Origin: Sulfolobaceae archaeon
Lineage (GTDB): Archaea > Thermoproteota > Thermoprotei_A > Sulfolobales > Sulfolobaceae
Direction: 5' to 3'
Assembly (NCBI GenBank): GCA_026627305.1
Contig: JAPNVD010000003.1
Coordinates: 62,001-126,000 of the forward strand
Length of the DNA stretch: 64,000 nt
The notes beneath the pieces are model-generated. The model was not told the origin of the DNA. It saw only the letters and a list, made by a program, of their open reading frames with translations, and searched no databases. Positions 51,804-60,568 of the stretch are shown here, piece after piece (position 1 is the first letter of the stretch; every line of letters starts with the position of its first letter). A program made the position numbers and the translations under genes.

Positions 51804-52382
51804 TTAATACTCTATTTCAAACTTAATATTAGCTTTTGTATTATTAGTTATCACTATTTCTAGAGTAGTATCTCCACATCTTTTTCTTATTATCAGCTTA
51901 TCTTCATGTGCTGTGACCCTAGGAGAAGAAGAGCACATATTAAGTGTTGAAAGCTTCTCGCGGTAATACGGGTTGTGAACTTTCCTTAATGCCTTTCTTA
52001 TTATAGTGCTGATAAGCGAATTTATATCGGTATCAGCAATATTAACTGAGTTTATATTTAAACTCATATTTATTACTATGGAATACTCATCTGCATATAA
52101 TGAAATGTTTTCACTTCTTAATATCTTATAAACTATGACAGAAACCGAAGCTACTAACATTGACGTGAGTATCTCAACTATGTATTCTTTTAATAACTCT
52201 ATACTAAATAAAATCGATGAAAGAAGAGAAATTCCCATTAATAACGATAACTTTTTAAGGTATTCATAGCTATGTATGTCAGCATCAGACATAAAATAAA
52301 TTCCTGCAGGCATACCTACAATGGGAATTGCGGAAATTAGAAGAGCTTCAATATATTCTTTGGTTAGCTTCATAACATACAA
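51804..52382 (-). CDS. Unknown membrane protein
   Basis: 192 aa (ATG 52373 three codons in is an alternative start: MKLTKEYIEALLISA). Three hydrophobic spans at about 10-31, 43-60 and 66-85, then a soluble domain (about 90-192) rich in strands, with CSSS and KRCGDT cysteines. The family is not recognised. Confidence 0.65.
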   Translation of the reverse strand: MYVMKLTKEYIEALLISAIPIVGMPAGIYFMSDADIHSYEYLKKLSLLMGISLLSSILFSIELLKEYIVEILTSMLVASVSVIVYKILRSENISLYADEYSIVINMSLNINSVNIADTDINSLISTIIRKALRKVHNPYYREKLSTLNMCSSSPRVTAHEDKLIIRKRCGDTTLEIVITNNTKANIKFEIEY

Positions 52383-52439
52383 GTATTACTTTATACTAGC
52401 CGAATATAAGAGTTTATAATATTAAGTTGTTTAAACGCT

Positions 52440-53495
52440 TTATAAAAACACTTCTTCAAATCTATCTTTAAAAGCATGTTTTGATAATTTACCTCTAATC
52501 GGTATTTTATATCCACAGTATTTGCATCTATTATCAGGCGTTAGATGCCACTCTAGAATATCAAAGCCATACCTTCTTATAACGAGTCTTCCACAGTTAG
52601 GGCAATAGGTGTTCTCTAATGGATGACCAGGCACATTTCCTATGTAAACATACTTGAACCCAATTTCTTTAGCTAAATTAGCATGTTTTTCTAACGTTTC
52701 TACAGGTGTCCACGGTAAATAGTCTAACTTATAATCAGGGTGAAATCTAAGAAAATGAACTGGAACGTCTGGCCCTAAGATGTCATAAAGCTTTGTTAGT
52801 AATGATCTAGCAGCATTTAGATCATCACCTATTTGTGGAACCACTAAGTCGGTTATCTCAACATGAATTCCATAGTCGTGCAATGCCTTTATTGTTTCGA
52901 TTATGGGTTCGGGTCCTGATGCGCTAATATACCTTCTCATAAACTTAGTTTCGCCATTTCCTTTAAAATCAACAGTTGCGGCGTCTAGGAAATCTTTAAC
53001 GTAATCTACAAGTTCAGGTGTCCAATAACCGTTAGTAACCATAGTATTAAATAGACCGTGTTTTTTGGCTAATACACCAATATCATGTGCATATTCTGCA
53101 AAAATTGCAGGCTCATTATAAGTGTATGTCATTCCATCTACATCATAAGCTAGAGCCATCTCAACCACTTCTTCAGGCGATACTTCTGTACCTTCAGCTC
53201 TCCTCCTCTGGCTTATATCGTAGTTTTGACAATACATGCACATCCAATTACAGCCAAAAGTGGACAATGAAAACACTTTTGAACCAGGATAAAAATGTAC
53301 TAAAGGTTTCTTCTCTATAGGATCAACATGAGCTGCTGCTATTTTACCGTAAACATCAAGGTAAAGCTTACCATTTCTTACAGACCTTACACCACAAAAT
53401 CCTATTTGATTCTCCCCAAGTAAACATCTCCTAGCACATGCTAGGCATCTAATCCTGTTACCCTCTTTTTTATAAAGTACAGCTTCTTTACTCAT
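52440..53495 (-). CDS. AmmeMemoRadiSam-system radical SAM enzyme
   Basis: 351 aa. [20 protein letters not shown] (N-terminal Cys cluster), the radical SAM motif [15 protein letters not shown] near residue 80, and a C-terminal CPNCG...CKYCG zinc knuckle match the AmmeMemoRadiSam radical SAM protein. The AMMECR1 and Memo partners are not seen in this window. Confidence 0.9.
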   Translation of the reverse strand: MSKEAVLYKKEGNRIRCLACARRCLLGENQIGFCGVRSVRNGKLYLDVYGKIAAAHVDPIEKKPLVHFYPGSKVFSLSTFGCNWMCMYCQNYDISQRRRAEGTEVSPEEVVEMALAYDVDGMTYTYNEPAIFAEYAHDIGVLAKKHGLFNTMVTNGYWTPELVDYVKDFLDAATVDFKGNGETKFMRRYISASGPEPIIETIKALHDYGIHVEITDLVVPQIGDDLNAARSLLTKLYDILGPDVPVHFLRFHPDYKLDYLPWTPVETLEKHANLAKEIGFKYVYIGNVPGHPLENTYCPNCGRLVIRRYGFDILEWHLTPDNRCKYCGYKIPIRGKLSKHAFKDRFEEVFL

Positions 53496-53535
53496 TAAAA
53501 TAAATAGTATGAATCGTTTGCTAAAAGCTTAATTG

Positions 53536-54024
53536 TCATCTCTTATAACCAAACTTTCTAAGCAGTTCTTTTCTCTCCTTAACGTCTTCCTCAGTCTCTA
53601 CTCCTAATGGCGTAAATCCATCGACAACACCTATTATTCCCCTTCCTTGATCTGTTTCAGCGACTAACACTTGAAGCGGGTTTGCTGTAGCGGCGAAAAT
53701 TCTTACAACTTCCTGTACGTTTTTTATTGTGTTCAAAACGTTAATTGGATAACCATTTTTTATGTATATCACAAATGTATGGCCTGCACCGATTTTTTTA
53801 GCCTGCTCTACTGCCAGCTTTATAAGCTCCTGATCGTTTCCATCGGTTCTTATTAATCTCTTTCCACTAGCCTCATTGAATGCAATTCCGAACTTTAGAT
53901 GTGGGCTAGATGTTGCTAATGCCTCATATAGATCTTCCACAGTTTTAATGAAATGGGATTGACCTATAATTACATTTGTACCTTCAGGGATATTTATCCT
54001 TACTACATCAATTTTTACGCTCAT
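53536..54024 (-). CDS. Adenosine-specific kinase family protein (DUF355)
   Basis: 162 aa from ATG 54024 ([15 protein letters not shown]); an upstream in-frame start at 54054 would add ten residues. [34 protein letters not shown] and [20 protein letters not shown] are typical of this small family, reported as adenosine-specific kinase in Pyrobaculum. The function in this organism is inferred. Confidence 0.8.
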   Translation of the reverse strand: MSVKIDVVRINIPEGTNVIIGQSHFIKTVEDLYEALATSSPHLKFGIAFNEASGKRLIRTDGNDQELIKLAVEQAKKIGAGHTFVIYIKNGYPINVLNTIKNVQEVVRIFAATANPLQVLVAETDQGRGIIGVVDGFTPLGVETEEDVKERKELLRKFGYKR

Positions 54025-54067
54025 TGCAATATCTATAATAGAAAAGGAGTTCAAAAGTTTTAATTAT

Positions 54068-54122
54068 ATTCAGTGAAGGACCACCTCATCAAAGGTCAGT
54101 TGTACTCCTGTTCATCAACTAG
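54068..54122 (-). ncRNA. C/D-box sRNA (16S rRNA methylation guide candidate)
   Basis: On the minus strand all four boxes are intact: C GTTGATGA (54112-54119), guide ACAGGAGTACAA, D' CTGA (54096-54099), spacer CCTT, C' TGATGA (54086-54091), guide GGTGGTCCTTCA, D CTGA (54070-54073). The second guide complements TGAAGGACCACC; archaeal 16S rRNA has a GGAGGACCACCAG segment, a plausible 2'-O-methylation target. The C box contains the stop codon of the upstream minus-strand gene. Confidence 0.8.
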
Positions 54123-54510
54123 ATACTAAGTATGCATAATCAAATATAACTTCTTCGTTACTGTTTACAATCACATTTGTCTTGATCTTAAGTGTTGTAG
54201 ATAAAACGGTATAGTTACCAGGAGGTACGTAGAATACAGCGACACCGCTAGAATTTGTAAATGTCCAGTTGTAAAATACCCCATCTCTGTAGAGATATAC
54301 AACTCCTTGTGAGAGCGGTTGTTTTCCACCAAAGTAACCATAATTTATGATGATCTTTACTGCTAGCTCATACTTGCCATTATGTGGTTGCCCTCCCAGA
54401 TCTTCAGTGTAGATCCTCGTCTTATAGCTAGCCGTAGCTACTATACCTAAACCTATAAGTATTATTACGATTACCGCCAGCCCTAAAATAGCATATCTAG
54501 GTAATCTCAT
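54115..54510 (-). CDS. Membrane-anchored protein with Ig-like/carboxypeptidase-regulatory domain
   Basis: 131 aa from ATG 54510 (MRLPRYAILGLAVIVIILIG); an in-frame upstream ATG at 54531 is less likely. One N-terminal membrane anchor (about 8-27), then an extracytoplasmic beta domain with GVVYLYRDGVFYNWTFTNSSG and VAVFYVPPGNYTVLST, resembling a transthyretin/carboxypeptidase-regulatory fold. N-x-S/T sites could be glycosylated. Stop TGA 54115-54117 lies in the C box of the sRNA. Confidence 0.7.
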   Translation of the reverse strand: MRLPRYAILGLAVIVIILIGLGIVATASYKTRIYTEDLGGQPHNGKYELAVKIIINYGYFGGKQPLSQGVVYLYRDGVFYNWTFTNSSGVAVFYVPPGNYTVLSTTLKIKTNVIVNSNEEVIFDYAYLVSS

Positions 54511-54571
54511 CGTATAGCCATTATAATACACAAGTATTTAAGTTAAATGCTATGAATGATAATATTATTAT

Positions 54572-55114
54572 GTGAATGTAGGGAAATTATTTTCTGTTAT
54601 AAGGCAAGAGTTTCCCTCTATGTTTAGGAGATATCTATTATTAGGAGCCTTTGACGGAATCACATTAGAGCTGAGCATACTCTTATCATCTCAGGCTACA
54701 AAGCTTGAGGGTAAAGAATTATTGTTAATCACAATTAGTAGCCTATTAGCTATTAGTATATCTTCGGGTTGGAATGCTCTTATAATAGAATTAAACGAGG
54801 CAAACCTTTCACTTCAAGAACTAGAGCGACAGATGTTGAGAAGTTTAAAGGGAACAGTTTATGATTATTCGTTTAAAATAGCCGCTATTCTATCCGCAAT
54901 ATTGCACGCGTTATCACCTTTTTTAGGTATTTTTCCCGTAATGTTATACATTTATACAAAAAACTTTATCATGGCTGAAATATTATCGCTATTTATCTTA
55001 GCTATAATAGGATTCATATATGGAACAAGAATAAAAGAGCGGTTAAAATATAGTGGTGTTCTTCTCTTATCTGGCCTTATTCTCGTCTTCTTAATTTATC
55101 TTATTACTAAATGA
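54572..55114 (+). CDS. VIT/CCC1-like membrane protein
   Basis: 180 aa, GTG start. Five hydrophobic stretches; [22 protein letters not shown] resembles the first helix of VIT1/CCC1 transporters (DG motif), followed by [20 protein letters not shown], a charged loop, and more helices. The family moves iron or manganese, but the similarity is weak, so the function is uncertain. Overlaps the convergent gene by 8 bp. Confidence 0.5.
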   Translation: MNVGKLFSVIRQEFPSMFRRYLLLGAFDGITLELSILLSSQATKLEGKELLLITISSLLAISISSGWNALIIELNEANLSLQELERQMLRSLKGTVYDYSFKIAAILSAILHALSPFLGIFPVMLYIYTKNFIMAEILSLFILAIIGFIYGTRIKERLKYSGVLLLSGLILVFLIYLITK

Positions 55115-56066
55115 TCTTTCCTCTAGTTACCTTTAGAACCTCAATGAGTTTTTGGTCTCTCCATCTAGAGAGTTCTTGAAAACTCTTCCCCTTGATGAAG
55201 CTATAATCTTTCATTTGTTCTATCGCCTTGACTACTGCTCTATATGGGAACTTATCCCACTTAGCTAAAGTGTACATCCACTCATTTGCACCTGCACCAA
55301 AACCTTTACTGAAGAAGTACTCAAGGCCTCCTTCACCGCCTCCTAAATGGTAAGTTAGGAAGGGTCCCATGAATGCAAACCTCGGGCCTAAACCATACAT
55401 TACTACTTTATCTATATCTTCTATACTGACAATACCCTGATCAACTATTTCAACAGCTTCTCTCAATAACGCAAATGCTAACCTGTTGCCTATAAATCCA
55501 GGCACCTCTTTCTTTAAAACTACAGGAACTCTGTCTAGCTTCTCAACAAATTCTTTAGCTTTGTCTACTACCTCTTTCGAGGTCTTCTCACCAGGAACTA
55601 TTTCAACTAATGGCATTAGATAGACTGGATTCCACGGATGAATTATAACGCCCCTTTCAGGATGATGGTTCATAACTTTCTGGATTTCGGTCATTAAGAG
55701 TCCAGAAGTGCTACTACCTATTATGATCTCTTTATCTAACTTCTCATCTAAATATCGAAATACTGCCTTCTTAGCATTGTAGTCTTCAATCACAGCTTCT
55801 ATGACCATATCTACAGAATTTATAGCCTCGTCCATTTCCGTAGTATATTTTATCTTAGAAGCATAATAGTCAGGATCATTATCGATTAAGTTAAAATCTC
55901 TTAATGATTTAAGGGCGTTATTTACTTTAACCTTGGCGGATTCGAGGGTCTCTTTTTTTCTCGTATAGAGGTTAACTTCATACCCTTTAACTGCAAGTAA
56001 AACAGACCATCCAACACCTATTACTCCTGCTCCTATAATTCCTAGCCTTCTTATGTTGTTATCCAT
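55107..56066 (-). CDS. 3-hydroxyacyl-CoA dehydrogenase
   Basis: 319 aa. The NAD-binding motif [21 protein letters not shown] is at the N-terminus; [25 protein letters not shown] (catalytic His) and [16 protein letters not shown] follow. It matches the stand-alone 3-hydroxyacyl-CoA (or 3-hydroxybutyryl-CoA) dehydrogenase type without an enoyl-CoA hydratase domain. Role could be fatty acid or carbon-fixation metabolism; the substrate cannot be told. Confidence 0.9.
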   Translation of the reverse strand: MDNNIRRLGIIGAGVIGVGWSVLLAVKGYEVNLYTRKKETLESAKVKVNNALKSLRDFNLIDNDPDYYASKIKYTTEMDEAINSVDMVIEAVIEDYNAKKAVFRYLDEKLDKEIIIGSSTSGLLMTEIQKVMNHHPERGVIIHPWNPVYLMPLVEIVPGEKTSKEVVDKAKEFVEKLDRVPVVLKKEVPGFIGNRLAFALLREAVEIVDQGIVSIEDIDKVVMYGLGPRFAFMGPFLTYHLGGGEGGLEYFFSKGFGAGANEWMYTLAKWDKFPYRAVVKAIEQMKDYSFIKGKSFQELSRWRDQKLIEVLKVTRGKII

Positions 56067-56117
56067 AAGAAAGGACCATAAATTATTTTATTTTAAAGTT
56101 TGCTCTTATCCCCACTT

Positions 56118-56717
56118 ATGGATCTGGTAAGCGAAATACAGAAGTTTATAGATGGTGTATCGCCGAGATTGAATGAAAGATTTGAAAACAGGGAGAAAAT
56201 ACTCCTAATGGCTAGAGAATTAATAAGGTTAAGCGGAGAGACTATTTCTCTATCACACAGAAAAGATAGAGATAAGGCATTGAAGAAATATCAAGAGGCT
56301 TTAGAGAAGTCAAAGCAAATCCTTGCAGTAATTTCCAACTTTCCTGAACTTCTATATGGCGATGTAGGAACTGCTTTCCAAGAGCTGTCTGAAGCCACAG
56401 TGATTTTGTCTTTATACTTTGGAGAGAGACTGTTAACTTCTTATGACCTTAACATACCTGAGACGTACTATATTATGGGCATTGCTGATGCTATAGGTGA
56501 AATGAGGAGAAAGATTCTTGAAGATTTAAGAAATGGTAAACTAGATGAGGCTGAGAAAACTTACTCCATTATGGAAGATCTTTATAACATTTTATGGACT
56601 TTGGAATACCCTAAAGCCTTAGTCCCTGGACTTAGACAAAAAATAGATGCCTTAAGGCGTCTGTTAGAAGAGACATATCATGACTTGTTCTTAGCAAAAA
56701 TTTCTTTAAAAACTTAA
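56118..56717 (+). CDS. Translin-family protein
   Basis: 199 aa from ATG 56118 (MDLVSEIQKFIDGV); TTG 56100 would add six residues. All-helical, with LMARELIRLSGETISLSHRK, SEATVILSLYFGERLL and YIMGIADAIGEMRRKILEDL matching the translin/TRAX fold. Archaeal translins bind RNA or single-stranded DNA; some have TRAX-like RNase activity. Confidence 0.8.
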   Translation: MDLVSEIQKFIDGVSPRLNERFENREKILLMARELIRLSGETISLSHRKDRDKALKKYQEALEKSKQILAVISNFPELLYGDVGTAFQELSEATVILSLYFGERLLTSYDLNIPETYYIMGIADAIGEMRRKILEDLRNGKLDEAEKTYSIMEDLYNILWTLEYPKALVPGLRQKIDALRRLLEETYHDLFLAKISLKT

Positions 56718-56763
56718 ATGAGTAAGAAGGAAAAATCGTATATATGTTTAAATAAAAAGATTT

Positions 56764-56925
56764 TTAAATATTTTTTGAATTTTGCTTCTTCAATTTCTTT
56801 GATAGATAGTACTGTATTGCTATCTTTACGAAGTCTGTTCTAGTGGGGATTCCTAGTTTTTCTCTAATGTCATCCATCTCTTTCACTATATCTTCTTTTA
56901 GACGCACGCTGACAACATGCCTCAT
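56764..56925 (-). CDS. 53-aa ribbon-helix-helix DNA-binding protein
   Basis: ATG 56925 to TAA 56764. MRHVVSVRLKEDIVKEMDDI, then REKLGIPTRTDFVKIAIQYY, is a classic RHH domain: an N-terminal strand (VVSVRL) and two helices with the GIPTRTDFV turn. The short Lys-rich tail may contact DNA. An inverted repeat lies between its TATA box and start. No target is known from sequence. Confidence 0.85.
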   Translation of the reverse strand: MRHVVSVRLKEDIVKEMDDIREKLGIPTRTDFVKIAIQYYLSKKLKKQNSKNI

Positions 56926-56943
56926 AACATCTCATCGATAGAT

Positions 56944-56962
56944 AAGTATATTGCTTATACTT
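56944..56962. promoter_or_regulatory. Inverted repeat, probable operator of the RHH gene
   Basis: AAGTAT (56944-56949) and ATACTT (56957-56962) form a perfect inverted repeat with a 7-nt spacer, 19-37 bp before the ATG at 56925. It overlaps the edge of the TATA-like CTTTATAAA (56960-56968). RHH dimers bind such repeats, so autoregulation is likely. Confidence 0.5.
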
Positions 56963-57029
56963 TATAAATGGAAATCTCATAAAATTATAACCGTTACCTT
57001 AAATAGCAAGAAGATCTAGGTTTAAAAAT

Positions 57030-57482
57030 TCATTCACTTGCTGAAGTAAGTATTACAGTCTTCTGCTGTGATTTCTTAATTTCCTCTAACTTTTCCATCA
57101 TGTGTTTAACTGTAGCTGATAACACATCTTTGTGGTTTCTTCTTACATGCTCTTCTGTATCTTCCTTAGCTAGTGTTGTACCACATAATTCACATGTATA
57201 TAATCCGACCTCTGTTCTCTTTACTATTGGTTTTACGTCTTGTGATATCTGCTTCAAAATTGGAATAACCTTCTTGGCTCTAATTTCATTACCGCTTTTT
57301 TCAATAATCCTTTGAGCATAGCCACGCAACTGATGTTTTGAGATATTATATTTGTATGCTACTGTAGCTGGACCTTCTCCGTTTACTAGGTACTCTTCTA
57401 GCGCATCTAATATGTAGTCGCTACCACCTAGTATCTTTAGGGCTATATAGTTTATAAGTGATTTAGTATCCATTTGCCTCAT
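57030..57482 (-). CDS. HTH plus C2H2 zinc-finger protein
   Basis: 150 aa. N-terminal helix-turn-helix (YLVNGEGPATVAYKYNISKH at about 31-50, then QLRGYAQRI), then a C2H2 finger: CELC plus H(x4)H in TEEHVRRNH at about 97-117, and a C-terminal helix. It is probably a DNA- or RNA-binding regulator. It has its own TATATATAA-rich upstream region. Confidence 0.75.
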   Translation of the reverse strand: MRQMDTKSLINYIALKILGGSDYILDALEEYLVNGEGPATVAYKYNISKHQLRGYAQRIIEKSGNEIRAKKVIPILKQISQDVKPIVKRTEVGLYTCELCGTTLAKEDTEEHVRRNHKDVLSATVKHMMEKLEEIKKSQQKTVILTSASE

Positions 57483-57658
57483 TTTTTAACCACTATCCAA
57501 AACTATACAAAGAAGAGTTTATAAGGTATATATATAATTCCCTTATATAAGAAATTAGATTTTCTGAGGTGGTGTTACAAAATTAAATTTAATTTCAGTA
57601 AAATAGAGATTGTAAAATACAGAATCTTTATAACCCAAGTTTAAACTTAATTTGAATT

Positions 57659-58006
57659 ATGGAACAGGGATTAATAAACATAGACGACTTTTATAAGATA
57701 GATCTTAGGGTTGGTTTAGTTTTAAGTGTAGAAAGGATAGAGGGTACAAAACTTTTAAAACTTATAGTGGATCTAGGTCAAGAAAAGAGACAAATCATCA
57801 CAGGGCTTGCAGATTATTATACACCAGAATCGTTGGTGGGTAAAAGAATAATAGTTGTGACTAATTTGAAACCCAAAAAGATTAGAGGTTTTGAAAGTCA
57901 AGGTATGCTTCTAGCTGCAGGTTGTAAAGAGGACGAGGAGAAAGGAATAAAACCTAGGATAGTTACAGTAGATGGTGAAGTACCGCCGGGTACAAGAGTA
58001 TGTTAA
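57659..58006 (+). CDS. Stand-alone tRNA-binding domain (MetRS beta/EMAP-II type)
   Basis: 115 aa. IDDFYKIDLRVGLVLSVERI, ITGLADYYTPESLVGKRIIV and NLKPKKIRGFESQGMLLAA match the OB-fold tRNA-binding domain fused to MetRS in many organisms. Here it is free, and the MetRS at 21.4 kb lacks it, so the two may act together. The stop overlaps the NOG1 start. Confidence 0.9.
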   Translation: MEQGLINIDDFYKIDLRVGLVLSVERIEGTKLLKLIVDLGQEKRQIITGLADYYTPESLVGKRIIVVTNLKPKKIRGFESQGMLLAAGCKEDEEKGIKPRIVTVDGEVPPGTRVC

Positions 58007-59004
58007 ATTCCTTTGAGAAAATAAAAGTGCCACAGAAGAGGGAACAATTAATAAAAAACGTATTGAATAAGTTACCTAAGATACAGGGAATAAGCCCTAA
58101 GGATAGGGAAATAAGAAGAGTAATATTAATGATAAATGAGCTTGAAAAGTACAAGAATTTTTTATCAGAATTGTCATCTACAATGAGTTCCCTCCACATA
58201 TTTTATACTACTTTAATGGAGATTGAAAGTAAGAGGTCTAAAGAGGAAATTAAAGGATGCATTAACTCTACTCTTAGGCTTATAGACAATAGCATAAGAA
58301 TTTTATCTAGGTATAGATACGCTATAGCCAATTCAAAGGATCCCAAAGAAGCTAATCTATTGATGAGGGAAGCCTTTGGTAGGTTTTCTTCTATACTAAG
58401 AAGGAAGGCTAAATGCTTAGATGAACTTATAGATCTAGTTGAAAAGATGAAAAAGGCTGAAAGTATAGATCCAAATCTTCCCACTATTGTAATTGCAGGA
58501 CCACCAAATGCTGGGAAGTCAACATTAGTAGGTAGGATTTCAACAGCTAAACCTGAGGTCGCATATTATCCATTTACAACTAAAGAAGTTCATGTAGGCC
58601 ATATTTTAGGTCCTTTCAACGAACCTATGGTACAAGTGATTGATACTCCTGGGATTCTTGATAGACCAATGAGTGAGAGAAATGAAATAGAGAAGAAAGC
58701 AATTAACGCTATAATGAATTTGAACGGTATAATAGTATACTTATTTGACGTCTCTAAGAGCTCAATGTACTCTATTGAAGAGCAACTAGATATATTCAAT
58801 GAGCTTAGAGGCCTAAATAAGATAGTTATACCAGTGATAAACAAGATAGATGATAAGGATGAAGAACTATATAAACAATTAGTAGAACAGCTTAGTAAGT
58901 TTAACACAAAGTATTTTGAGATAAGTGCTGAAAATGGAATAAACGTTAGAGACTTACTTGCTTATCTCCTTAACATCTTCAACATTAACATTATGAGTAG
59001 TTGA
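58000..59004 (+). CDS. NOG1-type GTPase
   Basis: 334 aa. The N-terminal helical domain (about 1-155) is followed by an OBG-type G domain: G1 AGPPNAGKSTLVGR (about 167-180), G2 PFTTKEVHVG, G3 DTPG (about 212), G4 NKID (about 284). NOG1 proteins act late in 50S assembly. It overlaps TYW3 at the 3' end by 51 bp. Confidence 0.9.
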   Translation: MLNSFEKIKVPQKREQLIKNVLNKLPKIQGISPKDREIRRVILMINELEKYKNFLSELSSTMSSLHIFYTTLMEIESKRSKEEIKGCINSTLRLIDNSIRILSRYRYAIANSKDPKEANLLMREAFGRFSSILRRKAKCLDELIDLVEKMKKAESIDPNLPTIVIAGPPNAGKSTLVGRISTAKPEVAYYPFTTKEVHVGHILGPFNEPMVQVIDTPGILDRPMSERNEIEKKAINAIMNLNGIIVYLFDVSKSSMYSIEEQLDIFNELRGLNKIVIPVINKIDDKDEELYKQLVEQLSKFNTKYFEISAENGINVRDLLAYLLNIFNINIMSS

Positions 59005-59571
59005 GGAAATCTCTATTGCTTCTTTGAGCTTTCTTAACTTTATTTTCCCAATTTTTAGTATCTTATTAGCAACCTCAGCCAATTTTCCTGGATCCTGTAT
59101 AGGGCTATAGTCAGGTGCTTTTAACAAATGTACCATTCTAACTCCTGTCTTTAACTCTATAAGAACTCCTTTTTCGTTTTTTGAGAGTATTCCGCTATGT
59201 TTAAATCCAGCTTGTCTTGCAATTTTTATAAGGTTCCACGCTTCATCTTCATTCATTGCATAAACGTGCAGAATAGGTCCCTGAACTATGAGCCATAAAT
59301 TCCAGACAACTGAAGACTCTAAAGCTCTCTTTATATCGTCTCCACTAATTCCTAAATGGTTTTTAAATATTATTGATGAGTTTTTCCTATCCCATGGTGT
59401 AACCGCGTCTACTATAACTATTCTTCCAGAACAGCTACTTTGTGTAAAGCTTTTAGTCTTTTTAAAGAAGACCTCTAAAACGTCAAATATATCAGGATCT
59501 AGATAGCCTATTTCCCTATCCCTTAATATTCTATTCCACGCTTCCTCCTTATATTCTTGCCAAGACTTCAT
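58954..59571 (-). CDS. taw3: Wyosine methyltransferase TYW3/Taw3
   Basis: 205 aa. FTQSSCSGRIVIVD, SIIFKNHLGIS, SVVWNLWLIVQGPILHVYA and GVRMVHLL are typical TYW3 motifs. TYW3 methylates N4 of the wybutosine intermediate at position 37 of tRNA-Phe. No other wyosine gene is in the window. Confidence 0.92.
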   Translation of the reverse strand: MKSWQEYKEEAWNRILRDREIGYLDPDIFDVLEVFFKKTKSFTQSSCSGRIVIVDAVTPWDRKNSSIIFKNHLGISGDDIKRALESSVVWNLWLIVQGPILHVYAMNEDEAWNLIKIARQAGFKHSGILSKNEKGVLIELKTGVRMVHLLKAPDYSPIQDPGKLAEVANKILKIGKIKLRKLKEAIEISSTTHNVNVEDVKEISK

Positions 59572-59615
59572 GGATTTACTTTATAATGTTTAGCTAAATA
59601 GAAATCATAAAGTTT

Positions 59616-59999
59616 ATGAACATTAAGGAAGTTTATAAGAGATACTTAGAAAGTGAGGAAAGCGAAATAGAGGTAAATAGTTGGGAGATCGATATTGAAA
59701 GCTTCAGAGATATCAGGATACCTGAGGGAACGCTAATAATTTTAGTTGGAAAAGATGGTAGGAAAAGACAGGCAGACCTAGGAATCCTCACCTACCTTTT
59801 CAATAAATGTAAAGATTATGAGTTTGTTAGAGATTTCTTAAATATGGAATTATCATTAGAGGATATTTATAAAAAATATAAAGTCCTCAATGAAGTGGAG
59901 CGTTTAGCTTATTGCAGGGATTTAAATGATTTAGATGAGGACGTTAAAGCAGTTGTAAATAATATTAAGGATAAGGTATTATTGAGGGTTAAAGAGTAA
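59616..59999 (+). CDS. Unknown small protein
   Basis: 127 aa. The N-terminal part has strands (EIEVNSWEIDIESFRDI; GTLIILVGKDGRKR), the rest is helical (YEFVRDFLNMELSLEDIYKK; VKAVVNNIKDKVL). No motif is recognised. It lies before the ESCRT-III gene with a 37-bp gap, so a shared transcript is possible. Confidence 0.6.
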   Translation: MNIKEVYKRYLESEESEIEVNSWEIDIESFRDIRIPEGTLIILVGKDGRKRQADLGILTYLFNKCKDYEFVRDFLNMELSLEDIYKKYKVLNEVERLAYCRDLNDLDEDVKAVVNNIKDKVLLRVKE

Positions 60000-60036
60000 T
60001 AGGGTTCTTAAGTGTTACCTTTACAAACATATTATT

Positions 60037-60531
60037 GTGGCTAAAAAGAAGAGTTTAGCTGAATTATTGGCTGATATTAGAGTTGCTAGACTAAGGTTAA
60101 AACAGCGTGAAAATTTGCTAGAAAAGCGAATAAAGGAATACGAAGTTCTGTCAATGAGGAACTTTGGTAGGTATACTATTCTTAGTCAACAGATCTTAAA
60201 GGAGACTGAACAGCTAGAGGAGTTAAAGAGTAAACTTGAGGTAATGGATATCCTTTTGGAGATGCTGGAGCTCAAAGTAGAAACGGCTATTCAAGTAGGT
60301 TTAATAATGAATTCATTAAGGGATACTATGATAGCTGTCAAGGAATTTAAGAGATTAAATCCTGTATTGCCACCTGAGTTGAACTTACTAATAGACGAGA
60401 TAGCTGATGTAGCAATTGAGGTTAAAGGTGAGACTATTGAAACTAAAAAGCAAAACATCAATATTACACCTGAGGCTGAAAGCATCATTGAACAAGCACA
60501 GAAGTTAGCTAAAGAGAGATTAGCAAGCTAA
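60037..60531 (+). CDS. ESCRT-III-like cell-division protein (CdvB paralogue)
   Basis: 164 aa, GTG start. Basic N-terminus, then long helices: LRLKQRENLLEKRIKEYEVL, ILSQQILKETEQLEELKSKL and QVGLIMNSLRDTMIAVKEF, as in Snf7-type ESCRT-III. It has no recognisable C-terminal winged helix of the kind CdvB uses to bind CdvA, so it fits the CdvB1/B2/B3 group; the short length leans to CdvB3. These proteins form filaments that constrict the division neck, remodelled by CdvC/Vps4. Confidence 0.85.
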   Translation: MAKKKSLAELLADIRVARLRLKQRENLLEKRIKEYEVLSMRNFGRYTILSQQILKETEQLEELKSKLEVMDILLEMLELKVETAIQVGLIMNSLRDTMIAVKEFKRLNPVLPPELNLLIDEIADVAIEVKGETIETKKQNINITPEAESIIEQAQKLAKERLAS

Positions 60532-60568
60532 ATATTTTAATGAGCTATTTATATAGGTCTAAATAGAT

